This document shows, piece by piece, positions 39,651 through 52,500 of a DNA stretch of 64,000 nt. The first letter of the stretch is position 1, and the number at the start of each line of letters is the position of its first letter. The DNA comes from Lanius collurio (Eukaryota; Chordata; Aves; Passeriformes; Laniidae), in contig JACBWW010000046.1 in the NCBI GenBank assembly GCA_020086605.1, forward strand, positions 4,949,811 through 5,013,810, in the 5' to 3' direction. The notes beneath the pieces are model-generated. The model did no database searches. It was not told where the DNA came from and saw only the letters and a list, made by a program, of their open reading frames with translations. The position numbers and the translations under genes are program-made.

Positions 39651-40308
39651 GAACTTTGCACTTTACAGCAGAATCCTCCCCCAGGACTGCCCTTTACCGG
39701 GTCCCCGACAGCACAGGAATCGCGAATGAACGGAAATCAGTTTTCAGGCAGGTTGGTGGGATCCCACTCCCATCTGATCCAGGCGGACGATGCAGAGATG
39801 TTCCCCGACACCCGACTGCAGGGAAACACAGCCCGAGAGCGAGGGGAAAGCACCGAAGGAAGGCAGGAGGACGGACGGCTCATCCCTTACGTGCGGAGCG
39901 GGAGGCAGCGCGGCGGGGCTGCAGAGCGGGACGCAGGAACCAGCCCGAGTGGGACAAAGGGGCGCTGCCTTCGAGGGCTAACCGAGCTCGAGCCCAGCCC
40001 GGCGCGGCCCGGCCCCGCAGCACCGACCGCGCCCGCTCCCGCCCACAGGGTGGGCCGGGCTGCTCCGCCCCGCACCTGCGGGAGCGCCCCGGCGCAGCCG
40101 CGCCTCATTCAGGCCGCACCCCGGCCGCGCACGCGGAGCCCGACCCGCGGCGTGCACCTGCCCGCCCCGCCCAGAGCTCAGCCCCCGGTGCGGGGAGCCC
40201 CAGGAAGGCGGGAGGTGGCGGACGCGGGGCTGCGGCACATGGGCTGCGGCACCCACCTGCTGGGCGGGACCGACGGCAGAACCGCCCGAGCACTCCCCCG
40301 GCACTTAC

Positions 40309-40340
40309 CGGGCGGCGGCTGCGGCCCCTTTAAATGCCTT
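40309..40340 (-). other. Candidate noncoding first exon of HEPH (3' end defined by a donor)
   Basis: On the minus strand, GCCGCCGCCCG is followed by GTAAGT, a consensus donor, directly downstream of a TATA-like ATTTAAA (40329-40335) and the CRE. It could end a short HEPH leader exon that splices to the acceptor at 37135 or 37105. The 5' boundary is arbitrary. Confidence 0.4.
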
Positions 40341-40343
40341 CGG

Positions 40344-40351
40344 TGACGTCA
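40344..40351. promoter_or_regulatory. Consensus cAMP response element (TGACGTCA)
   Basis: A perfect 8-bp palindromic CREB/ATF site in the CpG island, about 175 bases from the HSF3 ATG and about 35 from the candidate HEPH donor. Such full sites are frequent in bidirectional CpG-island promoters. Confidence 0.65.
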
Positions 40352-40403
40352 CGCGGCCGCGCGCTCCCCCGGGAGCACAACAAGAGTCACGCTCGCGGCG
40401 GCC

Positions 40404-40412
40404 GGGGCGGGG
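40404..40412 (+). promoter_or_regulatory. GC box (GGGGCGGGG)
   Basis: A consensus Sp1/KLF-type site in the CpG island between the CRE and the CCAAT box. Confidence 0.5.
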
Positions 40413-40426
40413 TCTGTCTGTTCCTG

Positions 40427-40431
40427 CCAAT
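40427..40431 (+). promoter_or_regulatory. CCAAT box
   Basis: CCAATCAG, a good NF-Y consensus, about 95 bases upstream of the proposed HSF3 start codon. Confidence 0.5.
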
Positions 40432-40524
40432 CAGCGGCTGCTCCGCGCGGCGGCCCCGCCCCTCGCTGCGTCGCGCGGCCCCGCGCGGCCCGTCCCCGCT
40501 CGCGCGGCCCGTCGCGGTCCGAGG

Positions 40525-40552
40525 ATGCGGGAGGCGACAGGTACTGCAACTT
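40525..40552 (+). CDS. HSF3: HSF3 coding exon 1, 5' fragment before the gap
   Basis: ATGCGGGAGGCGACAGG begins the frame MREATGTAT and then meets the gap. The first exon of an HSF gene normally encodes about 35-40 residues ending just before NGENF, so some 30 residues are missing. An internal GGTACTG resembles a donor but would leave the DNA-binding domain without its first helix. Confidence 0.55.
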
Positions 40553-43500
40553 NNNNNNNNNNNNNNNNNNNNNNNNNNNNNNNNNNNNNNNNNNNNNNNN
40601 NNNNNNNNNNNNNNNNNNNNNNNNNNNNNNNNNNNNNNNNNNNNNNNNNNNNNNNNNNNNNNNNNNNNNNNNNNNNNNNNNNNNNNNNNNNNNNNNNNNN
40701 NNNNNNNNNNNNNNNNNNNNNNNNNNNNNNNNNNNNNNNNNNNNNNNNNNNNNNNNNNNNNNNNNNNNNNNNNNNNNNNNNNNNNNNNNNNNNNNNNNNN
40801 NNNNNNNNNNNNNNNNNNNNNNNNNNNNNNNNNNNNNNNNNNNNNNNNNNNNNNNNNNNNNNNNNNNNNNNNNNNNNNNNNNNNNNNNNNNNNNNNNNNN
40901 NNNNNNNNNNNNNNNNNNNNNNNNNNNNNNNGTGGTGGGGACGCCGGGCTGGCGCTGCGGAGCCCTGCGGGCAGGCGGCGGCGGCGGAGGGGCCCCGGCT
41001 GTCCGGAGCGCCCCGACCCTGCCTCGTCGCTTCGCTTGCGGTGGTGCTGGCGGGGGAGCCCCGCGGCGCGCACCGGCGTGCGCGGGGCCGCGCCCGGGCT
41101 TCTCCTTTGCCCCCGCAACCCCCCGCGTGCGGCCCGCGGCGACGGCGCTGGTGCAGCGGGGCATCCCCGGGGGGCAGTCCCGAATTCCCGGTCAGCAGCT
41201 CCGGGCGATGAAAGGACGCTTGTCTGAAGCCACTAACTGTCCGTTTTCATTTCGGAGCGGAGACGGATGTGCCCCGCGGGCACAGGGCACGGACACAGCT
41301 ACCAGACACCCTAGACACTCACCGTGTTTATTTTTGTTCCCTGTAATTTTTAAAACCATGGGATTTTTCTCCACTTTTTTTCAGCCGTTTGCCCTTTACA
41401 AAGGCAAAGATGAAAAGAAACACGGTATTTTTGTTCTGCTCATGAACAACATAAAAGTGATGCAGAAAGCTTGCCGGTTTCCAGGAAGTTTGATTTTGAG
41501 CATATAATAAATCTGGCACTGCTGGTGTCACACTTACCCCTGGTCACCGCTGGGTTGTGTTGTCTGAACTTTCGGTAACTCGGCAACGTTATGTGGTTAT
41601 TTTTAGTGATGACATAGCACATACAATGGAAGAATCTTGTCAGGACCTGGGCAGACTGATGAAGGGAGATGAAATCTCTTTAGTGGCATGAATTCCACTA
41701 GGCTTGTGCAATGCTTATGTTTCCTGGGGACAAAGAGAGCAGGTTTTTAAAACATTGTTCCTTTGGGTTAAAATCAATGTATCAGGGCTTTAAGAAAATT
41801 CCCTGTTTAATGGAAGTGTTCCATGTAATTGTGTCTTTGAATTCAAACTTTTTAGACCAGTCCCAAGTACTCAGAAGTGTTCCCACAGACAGTTCACTTG
41901 GTGATGTCTTTTGCCCTTCCCTGCTGTCGGAACAGTCTGCTGATTTATGGTCTTCACTTAAGAGCACCACTTTAGAAAAGCTGTGCTTATTCACTAACTG
42001 TTACTCCTACTTATTTCCTAGAATGGCGAGAATTTCTGCATTTTGGATGAGCAGAGGTTTGCCAAGGAGCTGCTCCCCAAGTACTTCAAACACAACAATA
42101 TCTCCAGCTTCATACGGCAGCTCAACATGTGTAAGCATCAGCAGTTCCTGCATATTCTCTCTGCCAAGTTCTTAGCTACTTGTCTTCAGTTTGGATTTCT
42201 TTAAACAAGCAAATGGACTTGGCAAGTCTTTCATCCCTGAAAACCTGAGCTCTGGCCTTGAGTTTGCTTTGCAGAAGAAAAGACTGATGGTAGAACTTGG
42301 TTTAGTGTATAGATTGTGTGTTTTAGCTCCTTTTGAGTAACAGCTGTAAGAATATGTGCTGGTGCCTAAAGGTAGTGTGAGGTTGCCTGAGTTCCAGTGT
42401 TGCTCTTGCAGCAAACACGTGTGTACCCAGGAGAGTAGAGGCTGTGTGTACACCCATACACCTAGAATGTGAAAAAAAATTGCCTGGATTTTGGGGCTGC
42501 CACTGCTCTTTCCTGTTTCACTGTGTTGGAACTAGATCAGCCCTGCTGATGGGACAAGCTGGACTACGTTTCTCATTATGTTTTCTCTGCTCAACTTGTG
42601 AGCATTTTGTGGGCAGCATTGCATAGCATATGTACAGTGTGGCAAGGCAGAGGGGTGCAGTGAGGTGACTCAGGGGCACAGTGCCACATGCGGGGATGTA
42701 GCAACCAGCAGGAATAACTGCTGAAGCTTCTGGCACCAGTGAAGGGACCAACAGCACAGGAGGTACTGCCCCCATGAGAATTTCCTTCAGACTGACTGTG
42801 AGGAGCTCTCCGTCCTTGCCCAGTAGGTTTGCCTGATCTCTCTAGCTGATGCCTGTATGGGATTTATGTAGACATGAGAGAAAGCACATCTGTTCAGTCT
42901 CTGGAGAGAGGGTAGGTGCTGCTGTTTGTGTTGTGTGCTTATGTTTGTGAGTCCCATCACTTGAGTGACAGGGGATAATCCAAAGAAACAATTGTCTCTT
43001 CCCTTGTAGCCAGGATAAATGGAAAAATGCAAATATTCCTATGAAGTTATACGATGTAGTAGCAGCCTTCTTTTACTGCTGGACCTATTCTGGCTTTCTA
43101 ATAATAGTTGGAGTGCATTAATCGTGTTAAAACCTTGACTGAGGAGAGGTGAATTGGCCTGTCAGCTGAATCATGCATCCACCCTGTGGCGTTTGAGCAA
43201 AGATGGAAATAGAACTGGCAATATCTTGCTTTGTGCAGGCAGTCTGGTATGAAGAAGGTGCTCTGCTGCAAGTGTTTGCATAGGCAGGCAGGGAACTAAC
43301 TTCTCTGCCTTGCTTTATTCTCTAAACCATGGTAGTACATGACAGCATTTGTTTTGATGTGTAGTTGTCAGGGATAAAAGGGAAACTGTCGCATTCCTCT
43401 GCATCCACTGGAACATGATTATATTCAAGATGTCATAGTAAATCTCATTTCCAACTAACTGCTGTGCAGGTTTGTACGTGGCTGGGATGGTTTGGCCATG

Positions 43501-46500
43501 GTTATCTTGCCCACGGACACACACTGGCCTCTGCTGTGCAGCTGCATGTGCAGCCTGCAGACAGTGGTATACTCTGGACATATTCTCTAGCTGTGAAGAC
43601 CAGAGAAGTGAAATCATTGAGCACCAAGAAAGGCTACTTTGGCTGTTTTTCTTAGTTTCTGCTCCCAGTAACTGTAGTGCAGTGGGTGTTTTGGTAGCAT
43701 TGGACTTTTCTTTAACTGTATGTATTCACAGTTAGCTTTCAACTGGAAGAAATGCCTTTGTTGATTCCTCTCCACAGATGGTTTCAGGAAGGTGATTGCT
43801 CTGGAGAATGGTATCATCACAGCAGAGAAAAGTTCAGTCATTGAGTTCCAGCACCCTTTCTTCAAGCAAGGGAAGGCACATTTACTGGAAAACATCAAGC
43901 GCAAGGTATAGTCTAGGCACGTATTTACCTCACTTAGTTACGAAAAGTGACTTATCAGGAGCACGTATGGGTGTTTCAAACACAGCCAGCAAATACCATG
44001 GGAGCCAAGGAAACTCCCTCACAATGCCAGGCTGGTGCTTGGCTGGGCCTCCTTGTACCAGTGCTTAGACAACACCTGCTCTGCTGTTGGTCGTGAACTG
44101 GGGTAGGACCATGTTCTGCATCCTCATCAAACCACAGCCCTTTTCCACGGAATTCCTATCCCTGATTGCAGCTTAACACGGTCTGCAGTTCGGTCAGCAT
44201 CTTCAACTCGGAGAAGGGCACAAAGTGAAAAAAGCAAAAGAAAATGCATTCCCATTTGGCACTCGTTGAAGATCACCAAGGTCATCACTAACTGGCTATT
44301 TGGATGAGTTTGCATAAATTATGTTGCTCCTCCAAAACTATATTGCCACTAAACTACATCCTTATGAGCACTTTCTGCTTTTCTTTTGCACGTTCAGGCC
44401 TTGTCTGACCTGTTTCTGCACAGATACTTATCCTCTATTGGCACATTACAGCCCATAATATCCTGAGGAAGAGAGTATCATGATACATCATGTTGACAGT
44501 TGAACAGCAGAATCTTTTCTTTAGGCTGCTGTCAGGTGTGGCTGCATTGCCCAGGTTAATAAAAGCCCAGGGTAGGCTGGAGAGCCACAATTACGTTTGG
44601 ATTGATCGTTCACTGAGCTGGCCCTGCTTGGAGCCAGAATCGATGCAGTGGCTCAGGCTGTGCTCCCCCCGCTGCTGTGACCAGCATGTCCCAGCGTGCA
44701 TGCCTGGCAGGGCAGGTGCACGGTGATGTAAGGTGTGGCACCATGTGTCCCAGGGGTGGTGCACTGGGTGGAGTGTTCTAGATGGAAAGACAAAAGCTCT
44801 GCTCAGTGCCAAGGACATTCATATGAAGTTTTGAATAAGTTGGTGAAAGATATTCTTTGTTGCACAGGAAATTTTAGTGATATTTTTGCAAAACAATCAT
44901 TAATTTTCTTGCTCTTTTACTGCCTGGAATGGGGCCATATTCCAGTATTGGCTGTAAACTGTATTTCAAGCCCCTGTCAGGACTGCAGGCATGAATGCAG
45001 GAGTTGCTTTACTTACTTTCTTTCACTTTTAGCTCTGCTCGTGTGCAGATACCCTGTGTGTCTTCACAGAATACTAGAATGGTTTGAGTTGGAAGGCATT
45101 TTAGAGCTCATCTCATTCCACCCACTGCCATGGGCAGGGACACCTCTCACTAGACCAGGTTGCTCCAAGCCCCATCCAACCAGGGATGGGACAGCCAAGT
45201 TTCTCTGGGCAGCCTGTGCCGGTGCCTCAGCCCCCAGGGACTGGACACCCATATTAGCCACTTGGGGTGTCTGAAGATCTTGTATTTGAGCTTCTCTTTG
45301 TACTTGGGCAGAATTTAGATCGGGCCTTTTTTTGTGGAGTCTAGCTGGCTGCATTTGAAATTTCCACCCACTTCCTGCAACTTGTGGTTGTCTTCCCACA
45401 GAGAGATGGTGTGTTGAAGAGAAATCAGCCAGCCATGAATTCCATTTGGGGTGCACCCTGTGTACATTAGCATAAATTATTAACTGCAGCAAACAGGAAA
45501 TCATCTGCACTGCAGACAGGGAGGACAACTGTCAGACCCTTCAATCCATCCTTTGCACCATGGGATCATGTCAAGAAAGTAGTTAGTCATGTCTGAGAAG
45601 TGATTGCACAACAGCTGTGTTCTGTTCCAGCACAAAGGGATGGGATGTTGGTTTATAACACCATAGGTTCATTTCTGACCATCCCATTCCTGTCTTTGGA
45701 AAGACAAGATGTGTGAGCCAACCTGCAGAGAAGTTATCTCAGACCTCAGCAGGCCAATCCCACAGTGGTGCTTTCACCTCTCCCTTGGAATCCACAAGAG
45801 ATGCTTTCACATGCACCTGGAATTCATCAGAGTAACAAGAAAACTCCGAGCAGGCTGTTGCTTGGGAGGGATGACTCCATGTGGCTCAATTAAGTCCATA
45901 CTTGGCAAAATGATGTTCCAAATTATGCCCACAAAACCTGGATGTGTCATTCAGATGTGTGCATGTGATGCACTATAGACCTGTCTTTTTCAAAACCCTG
46001 AATTGTGTTGCAGCCAACAATGCTTCTGCTGCAGAGAGAGTTGCTGAAGGAACTGGAAAATGTTTAATACAGAAGTGCAGGAAGGAGATGATGAGCTTTT
46101 TGCTCTCTGATGGCTTTTGCACCATCATTTGAAGTAGCAGCATTCAGAGATTCTGCTGTGAGCAGAAGAGCAGTTTGGACTCGTCTTTCTGCAGACAAGT
46201 CTCCATAACTTTGGAATATCACTAAGCAGAGAGGTAGCAGAGGAAACACCAGCAGTGAATCTGCAATTCAGCTGATGTGGCATAAATTTTCAGATTGAGT
46301 AGGATGCATCTAACTAGACATCTTCATCTCCCAGTAACTTAATGGAAATTTGTTACTCCTTTGCTGGCTGATTTACCCACATCTAGAAGGAATATGATCA
46401 TCTTCTTCTTCCACTGTCAGCTGTGGGGTGTTTTTGGCTGGTGTTTGCTCTGTGACACTAGAGGGCAAACTGTCACCAGGCCTGACAGAGAACCCCCAGG

Positions 46501-49500
46501 GAAAGCCCTTTGCAGTCAGTGGTTTCTGTTGTGAATTACGGTCATGAATCTACTGTCTCCAGGTACAAAGTGCTAATGTCATGTTTTCATTGGCATCTTG
46601 TTTTTTTCATACAGTGCATAATGTCCTAAGGATTGTCACCTGCAGCAGTTGTGGTGTTTTGTGCCATGTAAGAATTGCAGTCTGACCTGGCCTTTTAATT
46701 GGGCTTGGTCCAGCTCTGCAGACTGACTGCACTCCCCCTGCAGCAAGGAGTATGCACTGTTTGTAGTAAAGCATGTGTACTCATTCTAGGTGTCTGCAGT
46801 GAGAACTGAGGATCTCAAGGTCTGCACAGAGGATTTGCACAAAGTCCTGTCTGAGGTGCAGGAGATGAGAGAGCAGCAGAACAACATGGATGTCAGGCTG
46901 GCTAACATGAAGAGGTAGACTCGGCTGTTTTTGGGGCTTATGCATTGAATGTTGCTTATATCTGATGGAGATTGGCTAAATATGGGTTTCATGTGAACTG
47001 GAAACAGGTGAAGCTATATTTTTTCCTAAGAATGCCCATTCCACCCCACACAACATTCTGAATTCTTGTTTGTTTTTGTAATTCAGTTACAGATTGGAGA
47101 TTTAGACTGGGAATTTGTTGACTGTCCTGAGATTTCACTCTGGTTGCCAGCATCTGTAGTAGTTTTTTAGGGCAAAAAAAGCATTTCATTTTTTGGATAC
47201 AAACAGGATTAGATGCAGTGATGGACAATTGGTGTTTTGTTTTCTTCCTAATTGGAAGTGGACTTAACACATCCTCATCTCTGTTCTCTCAGATCCCCTT
47301 CATATAGGCACTGGTAGTTCATTCAGGTCACTGGTATACCAGCAGATACCAACCAGAGTTCAGGAGATACCTTTCTCTGTTCCTTACAAAAAAAAGCCAA
47401 CCAATCCCCTTGAACACTACCTTTACATCTGTCCCAAGGCTATCAGGGTTTGGAAACAGGCTGAGTGTAACACAAAGTCCTTATTCAACAGCTTTGAGGC
47501 TTTGAAGGAATACCTCAGATTAAGATTATTGGTGGAGCAGCAGAGGATGAGGGTGTCCTTACTGAGTGTTTAATGCTGCTTGATGGAAAATGGAGTTAAG
47601 TTAACCCAGAGTTTATATTAGTGGATCAGATTAACTGAGGGTTAGTTATCCACAGAGGGAATGTTGCCATTGGTTCTGCAAGGTACTCTGAAGGTTTGAA
47701 AGCTGTAAAACTAGAGCATATAAAGTAAACTCTGTTCATCCTCTGTCTTCTGATTTATTCTGCATTGCAGAGAAAATAAGGCCCTGTGGAAAGAAGTGGC
47801 AGTTCTAAGGCAGAAGCACAGTCAACAACAGAAGCTGCTGTCTAAGGTACCATTGCAGCATCTTCAGTGCTACCATCCTTATTCCTGCCTCTGTGATACT
47901 TCATGGCATTCTTTGCTTATGTAGAATGACAAATGACACAGAGCTGAACAGGCTGTATTAATACAGCATAAAGAAAATGTTCTCAGTTCCTGAGTGTCCC
48001 AGAAGTAGCACAGTAAAGAACCACGAGCAAAGCACTAAGGAAAAGTCATAGTAGGATGTCAGTGTGTGGAGACAGTGCATGGTAACAGGAGCCCAGACCT
48101 TGAGAGATTGCAGGCACATGAAATGGAGTCTGTGAAAGAGCTTGGACCAGGATACACTTAGACCACTTGAGAAGTGAACTTGGAACCCAGAAACTGTAGG
48201 AGCTTGCACACTGGAAAAAATTTTCTCTGGTTATCCCTCAGCTGTTTCTGGTCTGGAATCCTCCAGTGACTTGTGCTGTTATATTGCATTTCAAAAAAAA
48301 AGTCAACTGTGCAAGTGGGATAATTCTTCTATGCAGTTTTTAACTCTTGCTTTGTTCTTTAAGATATAATTGCAAATGGATTTTAAAGTACTTGTTAATT
48401 TCTGTTACATAACTGTATAATTTTATAGTAAAGTCTGAATTAAGAGTTTAATGTTAGGATTGCTATGCTGACCACTTGGTTTTGGTTTTCTTTTGTTTTT
48501 CCTTTTTAGATTCTTCAATTTATACTCAGTTTGATGCGAGGAAATTATATTGTTGGGGTCAAAAGGAAAAGGTAATTACTTGATAGGTCCCAGGTCAGTG
48601 TCAGTTTTTGTTGTGTGACAGATATTTTTATTGCTTGTGTATTCAAACTTGAGAAAGCTGATGAAAGTTCAGTCAAGCACAAAATAAGTATTTCTTCCTT
48701 ATCATTAAAATGAATGGGAAGAGAATATTCTATATATTTTCAGTTCCAAAGAGCACAGTTACCAGAAATGGTAAATCTCAAAATGTGCATGCATAACTGA
48801 CTTCTTCCAAGCCACAGTGTGTGTGTAGTGCAGGCTGCCTGCAGTTCCCTTCCTGACACACATTCCCAAAAGCCAGGCGTCTTGGGAGGGAAAGAGTGAT
48901 AACCATTGCTGCCTGTATTTGGCACTGCTGCAGCTCTTCCTTCTGGAAGTCAGGATGTACTAAAGCTGTGCTTTGTCTCAGGTCTCTCACAGATGCTGCG
49001 GGTGCTTCACCCTCCAAGTACAGTCGTCAGTATGTCCGCATCCCTGTGGAGAGTGGCCAAGCTGTAAGTGTCCCCAGGGACAGAGGCAGGGGGTTGGACA
49101 GGGTGGTACACAGTGTTATCAGTCTTCCTTATGGCTGCAAATACTCTAACCTTGTAAACAATGCTCTCCCATTTGTAATGGGTGATGGGCAGCTTTAGAG
49201 CATCACTCTGGCTGTAAAATCATGCAAACCAGTGCAGCTGGTCACAGATGAAATGTGAACAGGAAAGAGAAGCTGCAAAGAGAATGGAGCATCAGTATGA
49301 AAAATGAAAAGGTTAGAGCCTGTGGCTTACTCATTCTGTGCTGTATCTGCAGATGGCTTTTTCTGAACATAATGCAGATGAAGAGGATGGAAATGGTACA
49401 GGTCTGATAATCCGAGATATCACTGACACCCTGGAAAATGCCACCAATGGCCTCCTTGCTGTGGCACACACAAGTGGCAGAGCCAGGTATGTCCAAATTA

Positions 49501-52500
49501 TATGAAGTATTTATGCCTGGGTTAGTTGGGTTAATTAGTGTTGGTGATCCATATGGATTCTGGGAAACAGTGGCTCTCTGAATGTCCATTTGTGCATGAC
49601 AGGCCTGTTGTACGCTGTCCTTCTACAGCAGGTAGCATTGTCATTGTCAGAGCTCATGTCTCTTCAGGAGTCCCTGGAGGCCTGTCAGGCTGACAGACAT
49701 TTCAGGTTGAATTTGCTGAGGCTTTTCTATGTATTCAGCAAATAAGCACATACTTGACTTTTTGACTGAACAGGGACCTGAGTGCATGTATAGGTTTCTG
49801 ATAATCCAGAATGTATACAGATTGCTAACAAATCAAGATGTATAGTTTTATCTCCAGTTTCAATACTGCTCTCACTAGGCATATCCTAGGGAAGGCATTC
49901 TCTTTGTGGCAACAGATTTTAGTGAAAACTCATTTAGTTGTTAATAGCCAGAATGAAATATGGACTGATTTGGAATGTTTTCTTTCCTGAGTCTGTGTTT
50001 TAAGAGTTTCCCTCTTGCCCAAATCCCATATACTGTATTGCTGCTTTTTGCCTGGGAATAAGAGGTGTTTTGCTCTCATACATGGTCTCTATATAAGCTG
50101 TAGTAAGAGATTCTTCATCTGCCACTTTGCTGCTTTTTCTAAAGACCAGTTTGTTACTTGAACCCTTGACTGGCCTAATCTTATTAAGATTTGGGATACT
50201 AAACCTGAAATGAATTGTAATGCAGTTGATAAATTCTCCTGGGTGTTGTTTCTCTTTGGGTCACATTTTAGAGAGCCACAGGCAGCTCTGGATCCTGGCT
50301 TACCTCTTTGTCAAGTATCACAGCCAAGTGAGTTAAATTGTGCAGAACCTGTCCCATCAATTCCTATAAACGATGTCAGCAAATCCGGCGAAACAGGCAC
50401 GGCTGCTGTGGAGCTCCACACTGCACAGCCAAATGCTCCAGAGGACCCCGTGTCAGTAATTGACTCCATCTTGAATGAGAACAACTCTGGAAACCAAAAT
50501 GATCCTTTGTTGGACAGGTATTAATTTGTTTCTGAAAAGCATTATGCTGTTGCCGCCTTGTGGGATCCTGTTGGAGTTTTGGAGGGTGTGTTGTTTGACA
50601 AAACATAGGGAATTAGCTTTTGAATTGTCATTGATGAAGTGAATTTTCTGCACATTTGTTACCAGGGCTTGAAAAAGCCAAGTGTTGGCATCACACGTTG
50701 AAAGAGGGTAAGTGTGCCTGTCACCTTTATGGTAACAGGTGTGCCTGAGTGCTGGTGCATCCATCAGCATGTCCCATCAGCCCACTGCTGGCACTGCTAG
50801 GTGCTGCCAAGCAGCAGGTGAAGAGCACTGATCTCAGGCAGGCATTATGGGCACTTTGTTCCTGGGACCTGGATGTGGCTTGTCCTGGTGGTCATCTCAC
50901 TGTTCCTTTCCTTCTCTGCCCCTCATTTGTGCAGAGCTGTTTCCTGTGTGCCCTGTCAGATCACACAGCCCTGGATCAGGGGTGCAGGCTGTGAGTTCCC
51001 ACTCTGCAGTGGCTGCATGAGCAGTTCCCAGCTCCACTCCAGTCCCTGAGCTTTGCCAGCGCCATCGCTGTGGCTGCAGGAGAGCTGTATTGAGGACAAA
51101 GCTTTAACCCTTGCTCCTCCAGCTCTTCTGCTGTGGTCAGCGGTGGGTAGGAGGGCCTGGGGTTGTGTCCCAGCACTCGTATGGTCTGAAGGCCCTGCTG
51201 TATCTTCCCTGCTGGGCACTGCAGGATGTGGGGCAGTGCCTTGGAACTGCCCGTTCCTCAGCGCTGGGAGTTCAATAGAGGAGCACCACATGGCATAGCA
51301 AGACATGCAGCGTGGCCACTGTGCCTGCTGCTGCCTTTTCAGGTTCTTCACTGTTCCTCATGTCTTGCCCACTGTCCTTGGAAACATGTCCAGTTTGGCA
51401 GTGAGCTGATGTTTCAAAGTAGGAAGAGTTCCTTCAGGCCCAGATTATTTCCAGCCCTTTGCTTATCATTTATTGTCCCAGGGGAAAGCCATCGTTTTAA
51501 ACAGGTACTGGTATAGAGGTTGGGGTCTGAGAGCATTCACCAGATACTAAAATGAGGGAAGGAGTAGGTATGGAAGGAGGAACTGCTTTTTGACCTGATA
51601 GCTGTAGTTGTGCTTGCTGTTCAGGTAGTCTTCCTTGTACCTGTACGTAAAAGAGTGAAAGGTGGAGTGAAAGATACAGGGATGCAGTTTGATCCATTTG
51701 GCTTTCTGGACTGTAGGCAACCTGCCTTGTGGGGCCAGAGGAGGCCCTGCCTACCACCTGAGCCTTACAGGACTATGTAATTTTGTCTTTTTAGAGAAGA
51801 AATTCAGGATTTTCTGAACTGCATCGATGCCAGCCTTGAAGAGCTGCAAGCAATGCTGTCAGGGAAGCAGTACAACTTCGGTGCTGAAGCATTCAGTGAC
51901 GTGAGTATCTTCTCACTATTTCTGATTTCTGAGAAATACTGCTCACGTTGTGTCATGAAATGTCACTAGTTTATTCCATGTTGTAATGGGTAAGAAGGGG
52001 GAACATCTTGAAAAGCAAATAGTTACAAATAGAATGATTTCTAGGTATTCACAGTATACAAGGTAATACTGGGAGCCTTTCCCAGGTCCATAAAGGATTT
52101 CTGTTCTACAGAACTGAAGGGCAGAAAAAGAAGGAAAAAACTCACTTCTCCTTCTTAAGCCTCAATCATATCATCACATCCTGACTGTCTGTTTGATTCA
52201 AGTGGATGATATGGAGTGAAATTTAGCTGTATTCCTGAAATCACTGGGAAATAGGTTTAACTTTTCTCCTCTTGTGACCTCAGTTTACTGCAACAGGTTG
52301 AAGCTTCCAGCTGAAGGCCTATGGAGGAGTTATTGTCCTCATGCTTCAGTGGAAGGAGCAGCACACTGGGTGCTGCAGTCCTTTCAGGAGCCCTCTGCAA
52401 TTTTATTTCAAGAACTTTATTAGTTGACACGTGGTCTGGTTTTATTTTCAGACATTTAATCCCGAGCTGCCAGCCTTGGATATGAACTTGATGGAAACTC

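Larger units (their letters stand above)
39650..41320. promoter_or_regulatory. CpG island, probable divergent HEPH/HSF3 promoter
   Basis: Very GC- and CpG-rich, in contrast to the AT-rich sequence on both sides, and interrupted by the assembly gap. It holds a CRE palindrome, a GC box and a CCAAT box within 90 bases, the HSF3 start codon to the right and a minus-strand splice donor to the left. This arrangement fits a divergent promoter. Actual start sites cannot be seen from sequence alone. Confidence 0.7.

Noticed and set aside
39656..41227. Several long open frames in the CpG island, some running through the N gap
   Set aside because: High GC removes stop codons by chance, and the frames are Arg/Pro/Ala/Gly-rich with no family resemblance. 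The only frame kept is the HSF3 start at 40525.
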